From assembly GCF_025966695.1 (NCBI RefSeq), contig NZ_JAOEIY010000001.1, positions 568,474 through 632,473 on the forward strand: a stretch of 64,000 bases of DNA. The letters run 5' to 3'. Positions within the stretch are counted from its first letter, which is position 1, and the number at the start of each line of letters is the position of its first letter. The position numbers and the translations under genes were made by a program. Positions 48,655-58,000 of this stretch are shown one piece after another. Source of the stretch: Stutzerimonas sp. S1. GTDB taxonomy: Bacteria > Pseudomonadota > Gammaproteobacteria > Pseudomonadales > Pseudomonadaceae. Below the pieces are notes generated by a model that made no database searches, had not been told where the DNA came from, and saw only the letters and a program-made list of their open reading frames with translations.

Positions 48655-48679
48655 GAGCCGGCGGACAAGCCGCCGGCTC
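48655..48679. repeat. REP-like hairpin between pstS and pstC
   Basis: GAGCCGGCGG and CCGCCGGCTC with a 5-nt loop, 11 bp after the pstS stop. A second imperfect hairpin follows at 48619-48644. No T-run. Such stems commonly stabilise the upstream mRNA, which would favour high PstS relative to the membrane subunits. Confidence 0.6.
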
Positions 48680-48690
48680 CCACCGGAGTC

Positions 48691-49656
48691 TTACAGCCCC
48701 AGGTCCTGCATGGTCTTGTCGACCACTTTCTTCGGCAGCGGGATGTAGCCGTCCTTGACCACGACTTCCTGGCCCTGCTTGGACAGCACCAGCTTGATGA
48801 ACTCGGCATCGATCGGGCTCAGCGGCTTGTTCGGCGCCTTGTTCACGTAGACGTAGAAGAAGCGCGCCAGCGGGAACTTGCCAGCCAGAGCGTTCTCTTC
48901 GTTAGCTTCAAAGGCTTCGCCACCCTTGGACAGCGGTACGGCACGGACGCTGGAGGTCTTGTAGCCGATGCCCGAGTAACCGATGGCGTTCAGCGTGCTG
49001 GAGATCGACTGCACCACCGAGGCCGAACCCGGCTGCTCGTTGACGTTGGCCTTGAAGTCGCCCTTGCACAGCGCTTCTTCCTTGAAGTAGCCATAGGTGC
49101 CGGATACCGAGTTGCGACCGAACAGCTGGATCGGCTTGGCCGCCCACTCGCCGGTCAGCCCCAGGTCACCCCAGGTCTTGATGTCCTGGGCGCCACCGCA
49201 CAGGCGGGTGCTGGAGAAGATCGCGTCGACCTGCTCGATGTCCACGCTCTTGATCGGGTTGTCCTTGTGCACGAACACCGCCAGGGCGTCGATCGCCACC
49301 GGTACGGCGGTCGGCTTGTAGCCGTACTTTTCTTCAAAGGCCTGGATCTCGTTGTCCTTCATCGGGCGGCTCATCGGGCCCATGTTGGAGGTGCCTTCGG
49401 TCAGCGCGGGCGGCGCGGTGGAGGAACCGGCAGCCTGGATCTGGATGTTGACGTTCGGGTAGCTGCGCTTGAACTCTTCGGCCCACAGGGTCATCAAGTT
49501 GGCCAGGGAATCCGAGCCGACGCTGGACAGGTTGCCGGAAACGCCAGAGGTCTTCTCGTAGCTCGGCAGTGCCGGATCGACCGCTGCAACGGCGCTCGCA
49601 GCACCCACGCCAGCGGCTACAAAGGTCAGCGCCGCCATCAAACGATTCAGTTTCAT
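48691..49656 (-). CDS. pstS: periplasmic phosphate-binding protein PstS
   Basis: 321 residues, Sec signal peptide ([20 protein letters not shown], cleavage near AVAA-V). Phosphate-binding loops: GSDSLANLM, the [10 protein letters not shown] loop, MGPMSRPM, and [11 protein letters not shown]. Binds phosphate in the periplasm and delivers it to PstCAB. Ribosome site AGGAG eight bases before ATG 49656. First gene of the pst cluster, with a three-unit Pho box upstream. Confidence 0.96.
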   Translation of the reverse strand: MKLNRLMAALTFVAAGVGAASAVAAVDPALPSYEKTSGVSGNLSSVGSDSLANLMTLWAEEFKRSYPNVNIQIQAAGSSTAPPALTEGTSNMGPMSRPMKDNEIQAFEEKYGYKPTAVPVAIDALAVFVHKDNPIKSVDIEQVDAIFSSTRLCGGAQDIKTWGDLGLTGEWAAKPIQLFGRNSVSGTYGYFKEEALCKGDFKANVNEQPGSASVVQSISSTLNAIGYSGIGYKTSSVRAVPLSKGGEAFEANEENALAGKFPLARFFYVYVNKAPNKPLSPIDAEFIKLVLSKQGQEVVVKDGYIPLPKKVVDKTMQDLGL

Positions 49657-49721
49657 ACCTTGCTCCTAGCAGAGGTGTGTGTTCGAGTGTGTTGGAACGG
49701 GGGCCAGTATCTGAGGGCCGT

Positions 49722-49750
49722 ATGAACACTCTATGAAGCGAGTGTGACAA
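49722..49750 (-). promoter_or_regulatory. three-unit Pho box upstream of pstS
   Basis: On the minus strand, TTGTCAC (49750-49744), GCTTCAT (49739-49733) and TGTTCAT (49728-49722) repeat at an exact 11-bp period, the PhoB-binding arrangement. The last unit ends 65 bp before the pstS ATG, which fits activation at -35. Confidence 0.75.
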
Positions 49751-49878
49751 TCTGATTACGGCCGGCAAACTTGATCCAACGCGGTCGCTGCGCCGATAGA
49801 CAGCCGTTATACTGCCGCTCGCCTGCCCTACCGCGGGCCTTTCGCGCCAAAACAACAATCGCGCCGCGAGTCCGATCG

Positions 49879-50280
49879 ATGAACGAATACGAACAGGATG
49901 ACCCCATCCCTCAGGGCGATCTGGCCCTGCAGCTGACCGCCCTACCTCGCGAAACCAACGGTTTCGGCGATATCTACGGTGGCTGGCTGGTGTCGCAGAT
50001 GGATCTGGCCGGCACGGCCATGGCCAGCCGGGTAGCCGGCGGGCGGGTAGCAACGGTTTCCATCGACCGCATGGCCTTCATGGTGCCGGTGGCTGTCGGC
50101 GCGCAGCTGTCCTTCTATACCCAGACCCTGGAAGTCGGCCGCAGCTCGATCCGCATGCTGGTGGAAGTCTGGAGCGACGATCCGCTGTCCAGCGAATGGC
50201 GCAAGGTCACTGAAGCGGTATTCGTCTTCGTTGCCATCGACGGCAGCGGCCGCACCCGTCCGGTACCGCCACGGCGCTGA
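49879..50280 (+). CDS. YciA-type acyl-CoA thioesterase
   Basis: 133-residue hotdog-fold thioesterase. Starts MNEYEQDDPIPQGDLALQ. The catalytic segment NGFGDIYGGWLVSQMDLAG contains the conserved Asn/Asp pair of the YciA/BACH group; VATVSIDRMAFMVPV follows. Hydrolyses acyl-CoA; chain preference unknown. The gene is divergent from pstS, so its promoter lies next to the Pho box. Converges with the GGDEF gene with 6 bp between stops. Confidence 0.88.
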   Translation: MNEYEQDDPIPQGDLALQLTALPRETNGFGDIYGGWLVSQMDLAGTAMASRVAGGRVATVSIDRMAFMVPVAVGAQLSFYTQTLEVGRSSIRMLVEVWSDDPLSSEWRKVTEAVFVFVAIDGSGRTRPVPPRR

Positions 50281-50286
50281 TCCGCT

Positions 50287-51483
50287 TCAGCCGGCCATCG
50301 CCTGTTCCGGCGCCGCATAGCGGTTCTTGCCCGCCTGCTTGGCGCGATAGAGCGCCGCATCGGCACAGTGGTAGAGCTGCTCGGCGGTCTGTCCCGACTG
50401 CAGCGTGGCGATACCGATACTGACTCCCACACGCCCCTGCGGCGACGCTGGATGAGCGATGGCCTGGGCACGCAATGCGGCCAGCAGCTGGCTGGCAATC
50501 TGCCGTGCGGCCTCCTCGCCGCAATCGTAGAGCAGCAAGGCGAACTCCTCGCCACCGACGCGCGCCGCCATATCCAGCGGTCGCCGCGCGAACTCGCCGA
50601 GCAGTTGCCCGAAGGTCTTGATCAGCGCATCCCCGGCCGGGTGGCCAAGTCGATCGTTATAAGCCTTGAAGTCGTCCAGATCGAGCAACAGCAGGCTCAA
50701 CGGCACGTCATCCCGGCGCGCCTGGGCCAAGCGTTGCCGCAGCGCATCGTCGTGACTGCGGCGGTTGGGCAGCTCGCTCAGCGCGTCATGCGCGGCGATC
50801 CAGCCCAGCAGCTTGCGCATCAGAAACTGCTGGCGCTGCGAGTACTCGTGCACGTAGCGGCTGACCGCGCCGATCACCAGCAACAGCATGTAGTAGCTGA
50901 CCGCGATCCAGTGGCCGGGCAACTGCTCCGAAGGAAGGATCTGGCTGGCCATGAACACGTCGAGGGCGATGATCGCCAGCGCGCAGAGCAGCGAACACCA
51001 GAAGGTCATGCCGAGGAAGAAGAACGAGCTGATGATCAGCAGACCGGCGCCGTAGCGAAAGGCGTACTGCGGCGCGGCCAGTTCGTACTGGATGTCGATA
51101 AGCGCCGCGATCACTCCGATCAACACCAGCAGCATCGGGAACAGTTGGTTGGCGCGGGCGAAGAAACGCTTGCTGAGGAAGCTGAGTGCCAGCACCAGCA
51201 CGCCCGGGGACAGCTCGACCACACGCAGCACGGTGAGTCGTGTCATCCATGCCGGGTCCGCGACCGGAACCAGCAGACGTTCGACATACAGATAGCCGCC
51301 GGCTGCCAGGATCAGCAGCAACGCAGCGACCCGCTGCGCACCCCGAGCCTGGCGGTCGAGAAAGCCACGGAATTCCTTCTCCAGTTCAGGCTTGAACACT
51401 AGCAGGCGGAACCCGCGCAATAGCTGACGCCCATAAGGCGTGTCGCTGAAATCAACGGCAGAGGAATGCTCGGTGATGCGCAT
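50287..51483 (-). CDS. membrane diguanylate cyclase (GGDEF)
   Basis: 398 residues from the ATG at 51483. Six hydrophobic helices (about 50-215) make an integral-membrane sensor. The GGDEF domain (about 230-390) has DALSELPNRRS, LLLDLDDFKAYND and the active-site GGEEF (ARVGGEEFALLL), plus SIGIA and YRAKQAGKNR. All residues for cyclase activity are present. No clear RxxD inhibitory site directly before GGEEF (the sequence reads RPLDMAARVGGEEF). Makes c-di-GMP in response to an unknown signal. Confidence 0.9.
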   Translation of the reverse strand: MRITEHSSAVDFSDTPYGRQLLRGFRLLVFKPELEKEFRGFLDRQARGAQRVAALLLILAAGGYLYVERLLVPVADPAWMTRLTVLRVVELSPGVLVLALSFLSKRFFARANQLFPMLLVLIGVIAALIDIQYELAAPQYAFRYGAGLLIISSFFFLGMTFWCSLLCALAIIALDVFMASQILPSEQLPGHWIAVSYYMLLLVIGAVSRYVHEYSQRQQFLMRKLLGWIAAHDALSELPNRRSHDDALRQRLAQARRDDVPLSLLLLDLDDFKAYNDRLGHPAGDALIKTFGQLLGEFARRPLDMAARVGGEEFALLLYDCGEEAARQIASQLLAALRAQAIAHPASPQGRVGVSIGIATLQSGQTAEQLYHCADAALYRAKQAGKNRYAAPEQAMAG

Positions 51484-51660
51484 GGGTTGGGCTCGATTTC
51501 GTGGCAAGCGATGATATCACCTGGCTACTACAAAGAAGTTGCAATCAGGCCGAGACGACCGCTCAGGTGACGAGCGGGGCTCGCGGACCAAGGCCACCAG
51601 GCTTGCAGCCAACGCTGCGAGCACCCAAGATTCGCTTTACCTTCCCTGTCGGATGTATCC

Positions 51661-52569
51661 GTGACCGCCCTTCTGCTCGCCCTCTGGCCGCTGTTCGCGC
51701 TGATCGTCGCCGGCTATTTCCTGCGCTGTCGTGACTTCCCCAACGAAGCCTTCTGGCCGGGCGCCGAACGGCTGAACTACTTCATCCTGTTCCCTGCGCT
51801 GCTGTTCAGCAGTCTGGCCACCGCTCCTCTGGACAACCCCGCGCTGCCGCGCCTGGCGGCCGCCGTGTTGCTCGCCCTCGGCCTGGCCTGGTGTCTGCTG
51901 CTGATCGGCCAACGCCTGCGTGGCTGGCCGGCAGCACGCTTCGGCGCCATCACCCAGGGTGCGCTGCGTTTCAACACCTACCTCGGGCTGGCCGCGGTCG
52001 GCAGCCTGTTCGGCAAGGAGGGACTGGCACTGGCGGCGCTGATGCTGGCGCTGATGGTGCCGACGGTGAACGTGATGTCCGTCTGGGCGCTGACCGCCGA
52101 GCGGGGCCTCAGCGCCCGCGGTCTGCTGCTGCCGATTGCGAAGAACCCGTTGATCCTTGCCTGTCTGGCCGGTGCCCTGGTGAACCTCTCCGGCCTGGGC
52201 TTGCCCGGTGGCAGCGATCGCCTGCTGGGCCTGCTGGCCGCCGCCAGCCTGCCGCTGGGCCTGCTCTGCGTCGGCGCGGCACTGAAGCCGCAGGAACTGA
52301 GCGGGGAAATTCCGGCACTGGCCTGGAACAGTGCACTGCGTCTGCTGGGTGTGCCGCTGCTGGCCTATGCGGTCGCCCGCGCGCTCGGCCTGCCGAGCAT
52401 GGAAACCACCGTGCTGGTGCTGTTCTTCGCCCTGCCCACCGCACCGACCGCCTATGTGTTGACCCGCCAGCTCGGCGGTGACAGCCACCTGATGGCCGGC
52501 ATCATCACCCTGCAGACGCTGCTTGCTGCGGCGAGCCTGCCACTGCTGCTGATGCTGCTCGACGCCTGA
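51661..52569 (+). CDS. AEC-family transporter (auxin efflux carrier-like)
   Basis: 302 residues, starts at GTG 51661. Ten hydrophobic helices in two five-helix repeats; the family gap near PTVNVMSVWAL and the LPTAPTAYVLTRQLGGD segment near the C-terminus match AEC permeases. Substrate unknown (family members move malate, other carboxylates or auxin-like compounds). Converges with a small membrane protein, 9 bp apart. Confidence 0.85.
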   Translation: MTALLLALWPLFALIVAGYFLRCRDFPNEAFWPGAERLNYFILFPALLFSSLATAPLDNPALPRLAAAVLLALGLAWCLLLIGQRLRGWPAARFGAITQGALRFNTYLGLAAVGSLFGKEGLALAALMLALMVPTVNVMSVWALTAERGLSARGLLLPIAKNPLILACLAGALVNLSGLGLPGGSDRLLGLLAAASLPLGLLCVGAALKPQELSGEIPALAWNSALRLLGVPLLAYAVARALGLPSMETTVLVLFFALPTAPTAYVLTRQLGGDSHLMAGIITLQTLLAAASLPLLLMLLDA

Positions 52570-52578
52570 GGCTCTCGC

Positions 52579-53034
52579 TCAGCGCACCACCTGGGTACGC
52601 AGCAAGCGCAGCAGCAGAACCGCCGTACCCACACCGATCGCCAGCAGCACCAGCAGTGGCCCCACATAGCCGATCAGCTCCTGCAGCCAGACCAGCAACT
52701 GGCGGCCGAACGCGACGCTGAAGCGCCAACCCGGCGCCGCAGGATTGGCAATATAGGCGCCCTGTTGCCAGATCTCGAAGGCGCTGTGCAACGGCAGCAG
52801 CGTTAATGGCAGCAACAGCAGGCACAGCCAGTAACCGCAGCGCCGGCGAGGTCCCAGCAGGCCCCAGGGCTGGTAGGCGGTGCGCAGGAACTGCAACACG
52901 CAGAACGAGCAATAGACCACCAGCAGCAGCGCCAGGCCGCGCGCCAGCGAGGGTGCCTGCAATAGCTCCAACAACGCGGCCGCACCCAGCAGCAGGCTGA
53001 GCACGCCCCAGATGACAAAGATGATTCGTTTCAT
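52579..53034 (-). CDS. small multi-pass membrane protein of unknown function
   Basis: 151 residues beginning MKRIIFVIWGVLSLLLGAAAL. Four predicted helices, about 5-22, 28-47, 67-85 and 120-143. No motif recognised. The longer open frame upstream (to 53247) lacks a plausible N-terminus. Stands alone between the AEC transporter and recD on the minus strand; 137 bp separate it from the recD stop. Confidence 0.65.
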   Translation of the reverse strand: MKRIIFVIWGVLSLLLGAAALLELLQAPSLARGLALLLVVYCSFCVLQFLRTAYQPWGLLGPRRRCGYWLCLLLLPLTLLPLHSAFEIWQQGAYIANPAAPGWRFSVAFGRQLLVWLQELIGYVGPLLVLLAIGVGTAVLLLRLLRTQVVR

Positions 53035-53171
53035 TGAGTGTCCCTTACGCCGGTCGCATGGCGAAGGCGCATCGGAACAGAAATCAAGAACTGATACGTG
53101 CAACGCCATCACGAAAACGGCGCCGCGATACCGCTGAAGACCCCGTGGTGCGCGGCCTTCAGCGCAACGCG

Positions 53172-55007
53172 CTAGAACAGGCTGAGCTGATCCGCCGGCT
53201 CGGAAGCGACGCCGGCCTGCACCCGGCCTTCCTGCGCCGCAGTACAAGTCAGGCGCTCAGCCAGGCCGGCGGCGCGTTCGGCGCGCGTCACCACCGCTTC
53301 CTGCAGGCGCGGCGGCAGAGCCCAGATTTCCACCTTACGCTTGGCCCGGGTGATGCCGGTGTAGAACAGCGCCCGCGTCAGCAACGGGCTGGGTTGCTCT
53401 GGCAAGGCCAGCAGCACTTCGCTGAACTCCGAGCCCTGACTCTTGTGCACGGTCATGGCGAAGGCGCTGTCATGGCTCGGCAGCCGTGCCGGAGCGAAGC
53501 CACGGAAGCCGTCGTCGCCCTCGAAATACACGCGCAGACCCTGCGCGGTCTTCAGGCAGAGACCGATATCGCCGTTGAACAGACCGAGGGCGTAATCGTT
53601 CTGCCGCACCATCACCGCACGCCCCGGGTACCAGCGCTCGCGCACCGCCACACCGAGGCGCCGCTTGAGCCGCGCCTCCAGCGCTTCGTTGATGCCGGTA
53701 ACGCCGAAGGCGCCTTCGCGCTGTGCCGTCAGCGCACGGAAGTCATTGAACGCCGCGAACGCCGCTGCCGGATCGCCCAGGCGCGCCGCCTGCAGATAGG
53801 GCGCGTAACCCTGCTCCAAGCGCTCGATCAGCGCCGTCGGGCTGGGCACTGCATTCCAGACCAGGTCCGCCCGCGACTCCTGCAGCAGGCTCACACAACC
53901 CTTGGCATCGCCACCGTTGATCCGTCGTGCCAGCTCACCGATGCCGCTGTCGCCAGCAAAGCGATGGCTGTGGGTCAGCAGCACCACCGCGTCGCCCAGG
54001 CGCGAGCGCGGGACTTCGACCGGCACGCGCTGGCCGGTCAGGCGCTGCAGCTCGGTCGCAGCCTGCGCGTCGAAGCCACGGCCTTCGCAGAGCTCGGCAA
54101 ACACCGCGCCAGCCTCTACCGCCGCCAGCTGGTCCTTGTCGCCCAGTAGAATCAGCCGGGCCTTGGGCGGCAGTGCGGCGACCAGTTTGGCCATCAGCGC
54201 CAGGTCGACCATCGACGCCTCGTCCACCACCAAGACGTCCAGCGGCAGCGGATTGGTCGCATCGTGACGCACCTTCGGGCTATCGCCGCGGCTGCCGAGC
54301 AGACGGTGCAGGGTGCGGGCCTCATCCGGCAGCGCGGCCTTCACAGCGTCGCGGACCGGCAGATCGGCCTTGGCACTGCGGATCGCCTCGGCCATGCGCG
54401 CCGCGGCTTTGCCGGTGGGCGCGGCGAGGCCGATGGCCAGACGCTCGCCGCCGGGCTGTTCGAGCAGCGCGGCGAGCAGGCGTACCACGGTGGTGGTCTT
54501 GCCGGTGCCGGGGCCACCGGAGATCACCGCCAGCCGTCGACGCACCGCCTGCGCCGCAGCCAGACGCTGCCAGTCGGGGCTTTGCTGGTTGAAGGCGAAC
54601 AGCCGCGCCAGGCTTTCGCTGAGCTGTGCCTCATCGACCTCGGGGACATCGACGGCACGCGCGAGCAGCTGCTCAGCCAACTGCTGCTCATAGGCCTGGT
54701 AACGGGCCAGGTAGAGCCGGTTGCCGACCAGGGTCAGCGGCGCATATTCGTCTGGCGCACCGATCAACGAAGAGGCTTCAAGCTGTGCGCGCCAGGTCGA
54801 GAGCGGTGGCGGGCTGAAATCGTGACCCAGCCAGGGGCGTTTGCCCGCCACCCGTTCGAGCGGCAGGCAGACGTCGCCAGAGGCCAGGGCCTCACAGCAC
54901 AGCGCGGCGGCGAGCAGCACCGGCTCGGACGCCTCCGGCTCGAGGCGTTGCAGGCTGGCGACGAAAGCGCGCTCCAGTGGGCCAAGCGGCAGATCGGCAA
55001 GGGTCAT
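53172..55007 (-). CDS. recD: exodeoxyribonuclease V subunit alpha (RecD helicase)
   Basis: 611 residues. Superfamily 1B 5'-3' helicase of RecBCD. Walker A GGPGTGKT (about 164-171), LAAPTGKAAARMAEAI, DEVV-type box VVDEASMVDLALM, GDKDQLAAVEAGAVFAEL, later TVHKSQGSEF and YTGITRAKRKVEIW. Start ATG 55007 has AGGAG seven bases upstream; an in-frame codon eight residues earlier has none. 55 bp after the recB stop, last of recC-recB-recD. Confidence 0.96.
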   Translation of the reverse strand: MTLADLPLGPLERAFVASLQRLEPEASEPVLLAAALCCEALASGDVCLPLERVAGKRPWLGHDFSPPPLSTWRAQLEASSLIGAPDEYAPLTLVGNRLYLARYQAYEQQLAEQLLARAVDVPEVDEAQLSESLARLFAFNQQSPDWQRLAAAQAVRRRLAVISGGPGTGKTTTVVRLLAALLEQPGGERLAIGLAAPTGKAAARMAEAIRSAKADLPVRDAVKAALPDEARTLHRLLGSRGDSPKVRHDATNPLPLDVLVVDEASMVDLALMAKLVAALPPKARLILLGDKDQLAAVEAGAVFAELCEGRGFDAQAATELQRLTGQRVPVEVPRSRLGDAVVLLTHSHRFAGDSGIGELARRINGGDAKGCVSLLQESRADLVWNAVPSPTALIERLEQGYAPYLQAARLGDPAAAFAAFNDFRALTAQREGAFGVTGINEALEARLKRRLGVAVRERWYPGRAVMVRQNDYALGLFNGDIGLCLKTAQGLRVYFEGDDGFRGFAPARLPSHDSAFAMTVHKSQGSEFSEVLLALPEQPSPLLTRALFYTGITRAKRKVEIWALPPRLQEAVVTRAERAAGLAERLTCTAAQEGRVQAGVASEPADQLSLF

Positions 55008-55062
55008 ATGTCGCTCCTGATATGCATGCATGCGCCGTCATGGCCCCATTCGCGGAGCATCA

Positions 55063-58000
55063 TCAGCGCCCCTCCTCGAACAACCGATCCAGCGCATCGA
55101 GCAGCGCATCGTCCGGGCGGGCGAAATACACGCCGGCATCCGGCATGCCGCGCAGGAACAGGTAGAAGGCGCCACCCAGCTGCTCGTCGCGGAAATCGGC
55201 CAGGCGTTGGCGCAGGAAACGGCGCAGCGCCACCAGATAGATCAGGTACTGCAGGTAGTAGTGCTCGGCAGCCAGGGCCTGCAACAGCCGGTCGCCACCG
55301 TAGTAGCCGGCGTCCGGGCCGAGCCAGTTGGACTTGTAGTCGGCGATGTACCAGCGACCGTCGTGTTCGAAGGTCAGGTCGATGAAGCCCTTGAGAAAAC
55401 CACGCAGCGTATCGAACTCCAGCCGCGCCGCCGCCTCGCGCAACGGTGCGGCCAGACCGCTGCGCGGGTCGCTCAGCAGCGCGCGCAGGCGGATCACGTC
55501 GAGCTGGCGCACCGGGAAGGTGAAGCCCAGCTCCGGCAGGCGCCGCGCGGTCTGCAGGCTGGCAAGGGTCAGACCGGCACCGCTCAGGTCGGTCTGCAGC
55601 ACCTGTTGCAGCTGGACGCTGGCAACGTCCTTCCACTCCAGCGGCAGACCGTAGGCCTGCAGCGCCGGCTCGACCAACTCCGGCAGTGCGCCCTTGCCGC
55701 GTGCCCAGTCTTCGAGGATCGCATGCAGACAGGTACCGGCCCGCGCACCGCGGGGGAAGGCGAAGAAACCGCTGCCCGGCTCGCCGGCATCCGGCATGGC
55801 CAGAGCGTCGCGATCCGGTGCCTCCATGTGCATGCCGGCGGCCAGCCCCGAGAAGCTGCCGATGCGCCAGGCGCTGTGCAGGCTGCGCTCGAGCTGCGCG
55901 AGCTGCTGCGGCGCGGCGGCCCGCAGGCTGCCTTCGGCACTCGCCTCGCGGCTTTCCAGCGCCAGGCAGGCGGTATTCCCGCCACTCGCCGCCGCCAGCC
56001 GCTCGACGGCGCCGCGCAGACCGGTACCGTCCAGCTCGGCCAGATGGCGACCGAGTTCCGCCAGGGCATCGTTGCCCGGCAGCTCGCGGCCGTGCAGCAG
56101 CCAGGCCAGGGCGCTGCTGTGCAGGCCCTCGTCGGGCAGGCTGCCGTCCTTCTTCGCCTTGTACAGGTTCACCGGCCCCCAGTGCAGCCAGAGCCGGTCG
56201 CGGGCGCGGGTCAGCGCAACGTAGGCCAGGCGCAGCTGTTCGGCGAAGATTTCCTGGCGGGCGCGCTCCAGGTTGTCCTCCAGCGCGTCGCTACCCAGGT
56301 CCAGCAGTGGCTGGCCGTGCTCGTCGTGGCAGCTGGCGCTGTCGCGATTCTTGCCAAGCAGCTTGCCGTCCCAGAGGAACGGGCAGAACACCAGCGGGTA
56401 CTCCAGCCCCTTGCTGGTGTGGATGGTGACGATCTGCACCCGCTCGGCATCGCTCTCCAGGCGCAGCAGTGCTTCCTCACCGGCACCGTCGCTGCCGCGC
56501 TGGGCGTTGAACCAGGCGAGCAGCGGTTCCAGCCCCGGGCGCAGCAGGCTTTCGGCCTGCAGCAGCTCGCTCAGATGCAGCAGGTTGGTCAGCCGGCGCT
56601 CGCCGTCGATCCGCGCCAGCAGCCGTTCGGCCACCGCCTGCTCGTCGAGCCAGGCACGGAACACGCGCATGAAGCCCTGCTGCTGCCAGAGCTGGTGATA
56701 GCGCTCGGCGGCTTCGCGCTCGGCATCCCACTGTTGCTGATCGTCCTGGCAGCGGGCCAGGTCGGCGGCGCTGCGACCCAGCAGGCGCGTGGCCAGGGCA
56801 TAGCGCAGTAGCCCTTCGCGACCCGGCTCGGCATAGGCGGCGAGCACCGCGGCCAGCTCACCGGCCTCCTCGCTGCGCCAGACACTGTCGCGCCCGCGAC
56901 GCACGCTGGGCACACCGCGAGCGGCCAGCTGCTCGGCGATCAGCGCGGCCTGGCGGTGGTTGGCCACCAGCACGGCGATGTCGCCACCCTTGAGCGGGGT
57001 GAACTGGCCATCCTTGGCGAAACCGGCACGGCCATCCGCCGCGGCAGCCAGTTGCAGCGCGATGCGCCGCGCGGTGTCGCTGGCAGCCAGCTCGGCAGCC
57101 TCCCCCTTGCCCAGCGGGTCGTCACCCAGCCAGACCAGCGCCAGCGGCGCCGCTTCATCCGCCTCGGCCAGCTGCAGATGCGCGCGCGGGCGCTCCGCGG
57201 CCTCGACCCGCGGGTAGTCCAGGCCGGCTTCGGAGAAGGGCCGCGGCCGGTCGAACAGGCGGTTGAGCGCGTCGATCAGCTGTGGCGTCGAGCGATGGTT
57301 GATCGGCAGGTTGTAGGGCGCGCGATCGACCTGCTGCTTCGCCTTCATGTAGGTCGCCAGATCCGCGCCGCGAAAGGCGTAGATCGCCTGCTTGGGGTCG
57401 CCGACGAAGCACAGCGAGGCCCCGCCGCCCTTGGCGTAGATGCGATCGAAGATGGCGTACTGGATCGGATCGGTGTCCTGGAATTCGTCGATCAGCGCCA
57501 GCGGATAGGTGGCGCGCAGCGAGGCGGCCAGGTCCTCGCCCACCGGCCCGCGCAGCGCCTGATCGAGACGGTTGAGCAAATCGTCGAAGGCCAGCAGCCG
57601 CTGCGCCGCCTTGCGCGCCGGCAGCTCGCGGTTGAGCCGCTCCAGCAGCGCCACCTGCAGGGCGATCAGGCGCTGCTGGCCGGCCGGCAGTGCCTCGGCG
57701 AGGGCATCGGCCAGCTCGTCGAGCGCCTGTGCCAACTCGCAGGAGGGCGCATCGAAGCCCTTCTTGCAGGCTTTGGCCAGCGCCCGCGCGCCGAACTTGA
57801 GCAGACCATCCGGTGCGTCGAAGATCGCCGCCGGATCGGCGAAATAAGCCTCCAGTTCGCCGCGCCAGAGTGGGAACTTGAGCGCCTTGTGCGTGCTCTG
57901 GCTGAGTCCGCGGTGAGCGCCGAGTTCCTCGACCCAGACGCTGCCGGACTGCCGCCAGAGGTTGGCGGCGCGCTGCCAGGCGGCCTCGACGGCGGACAGA

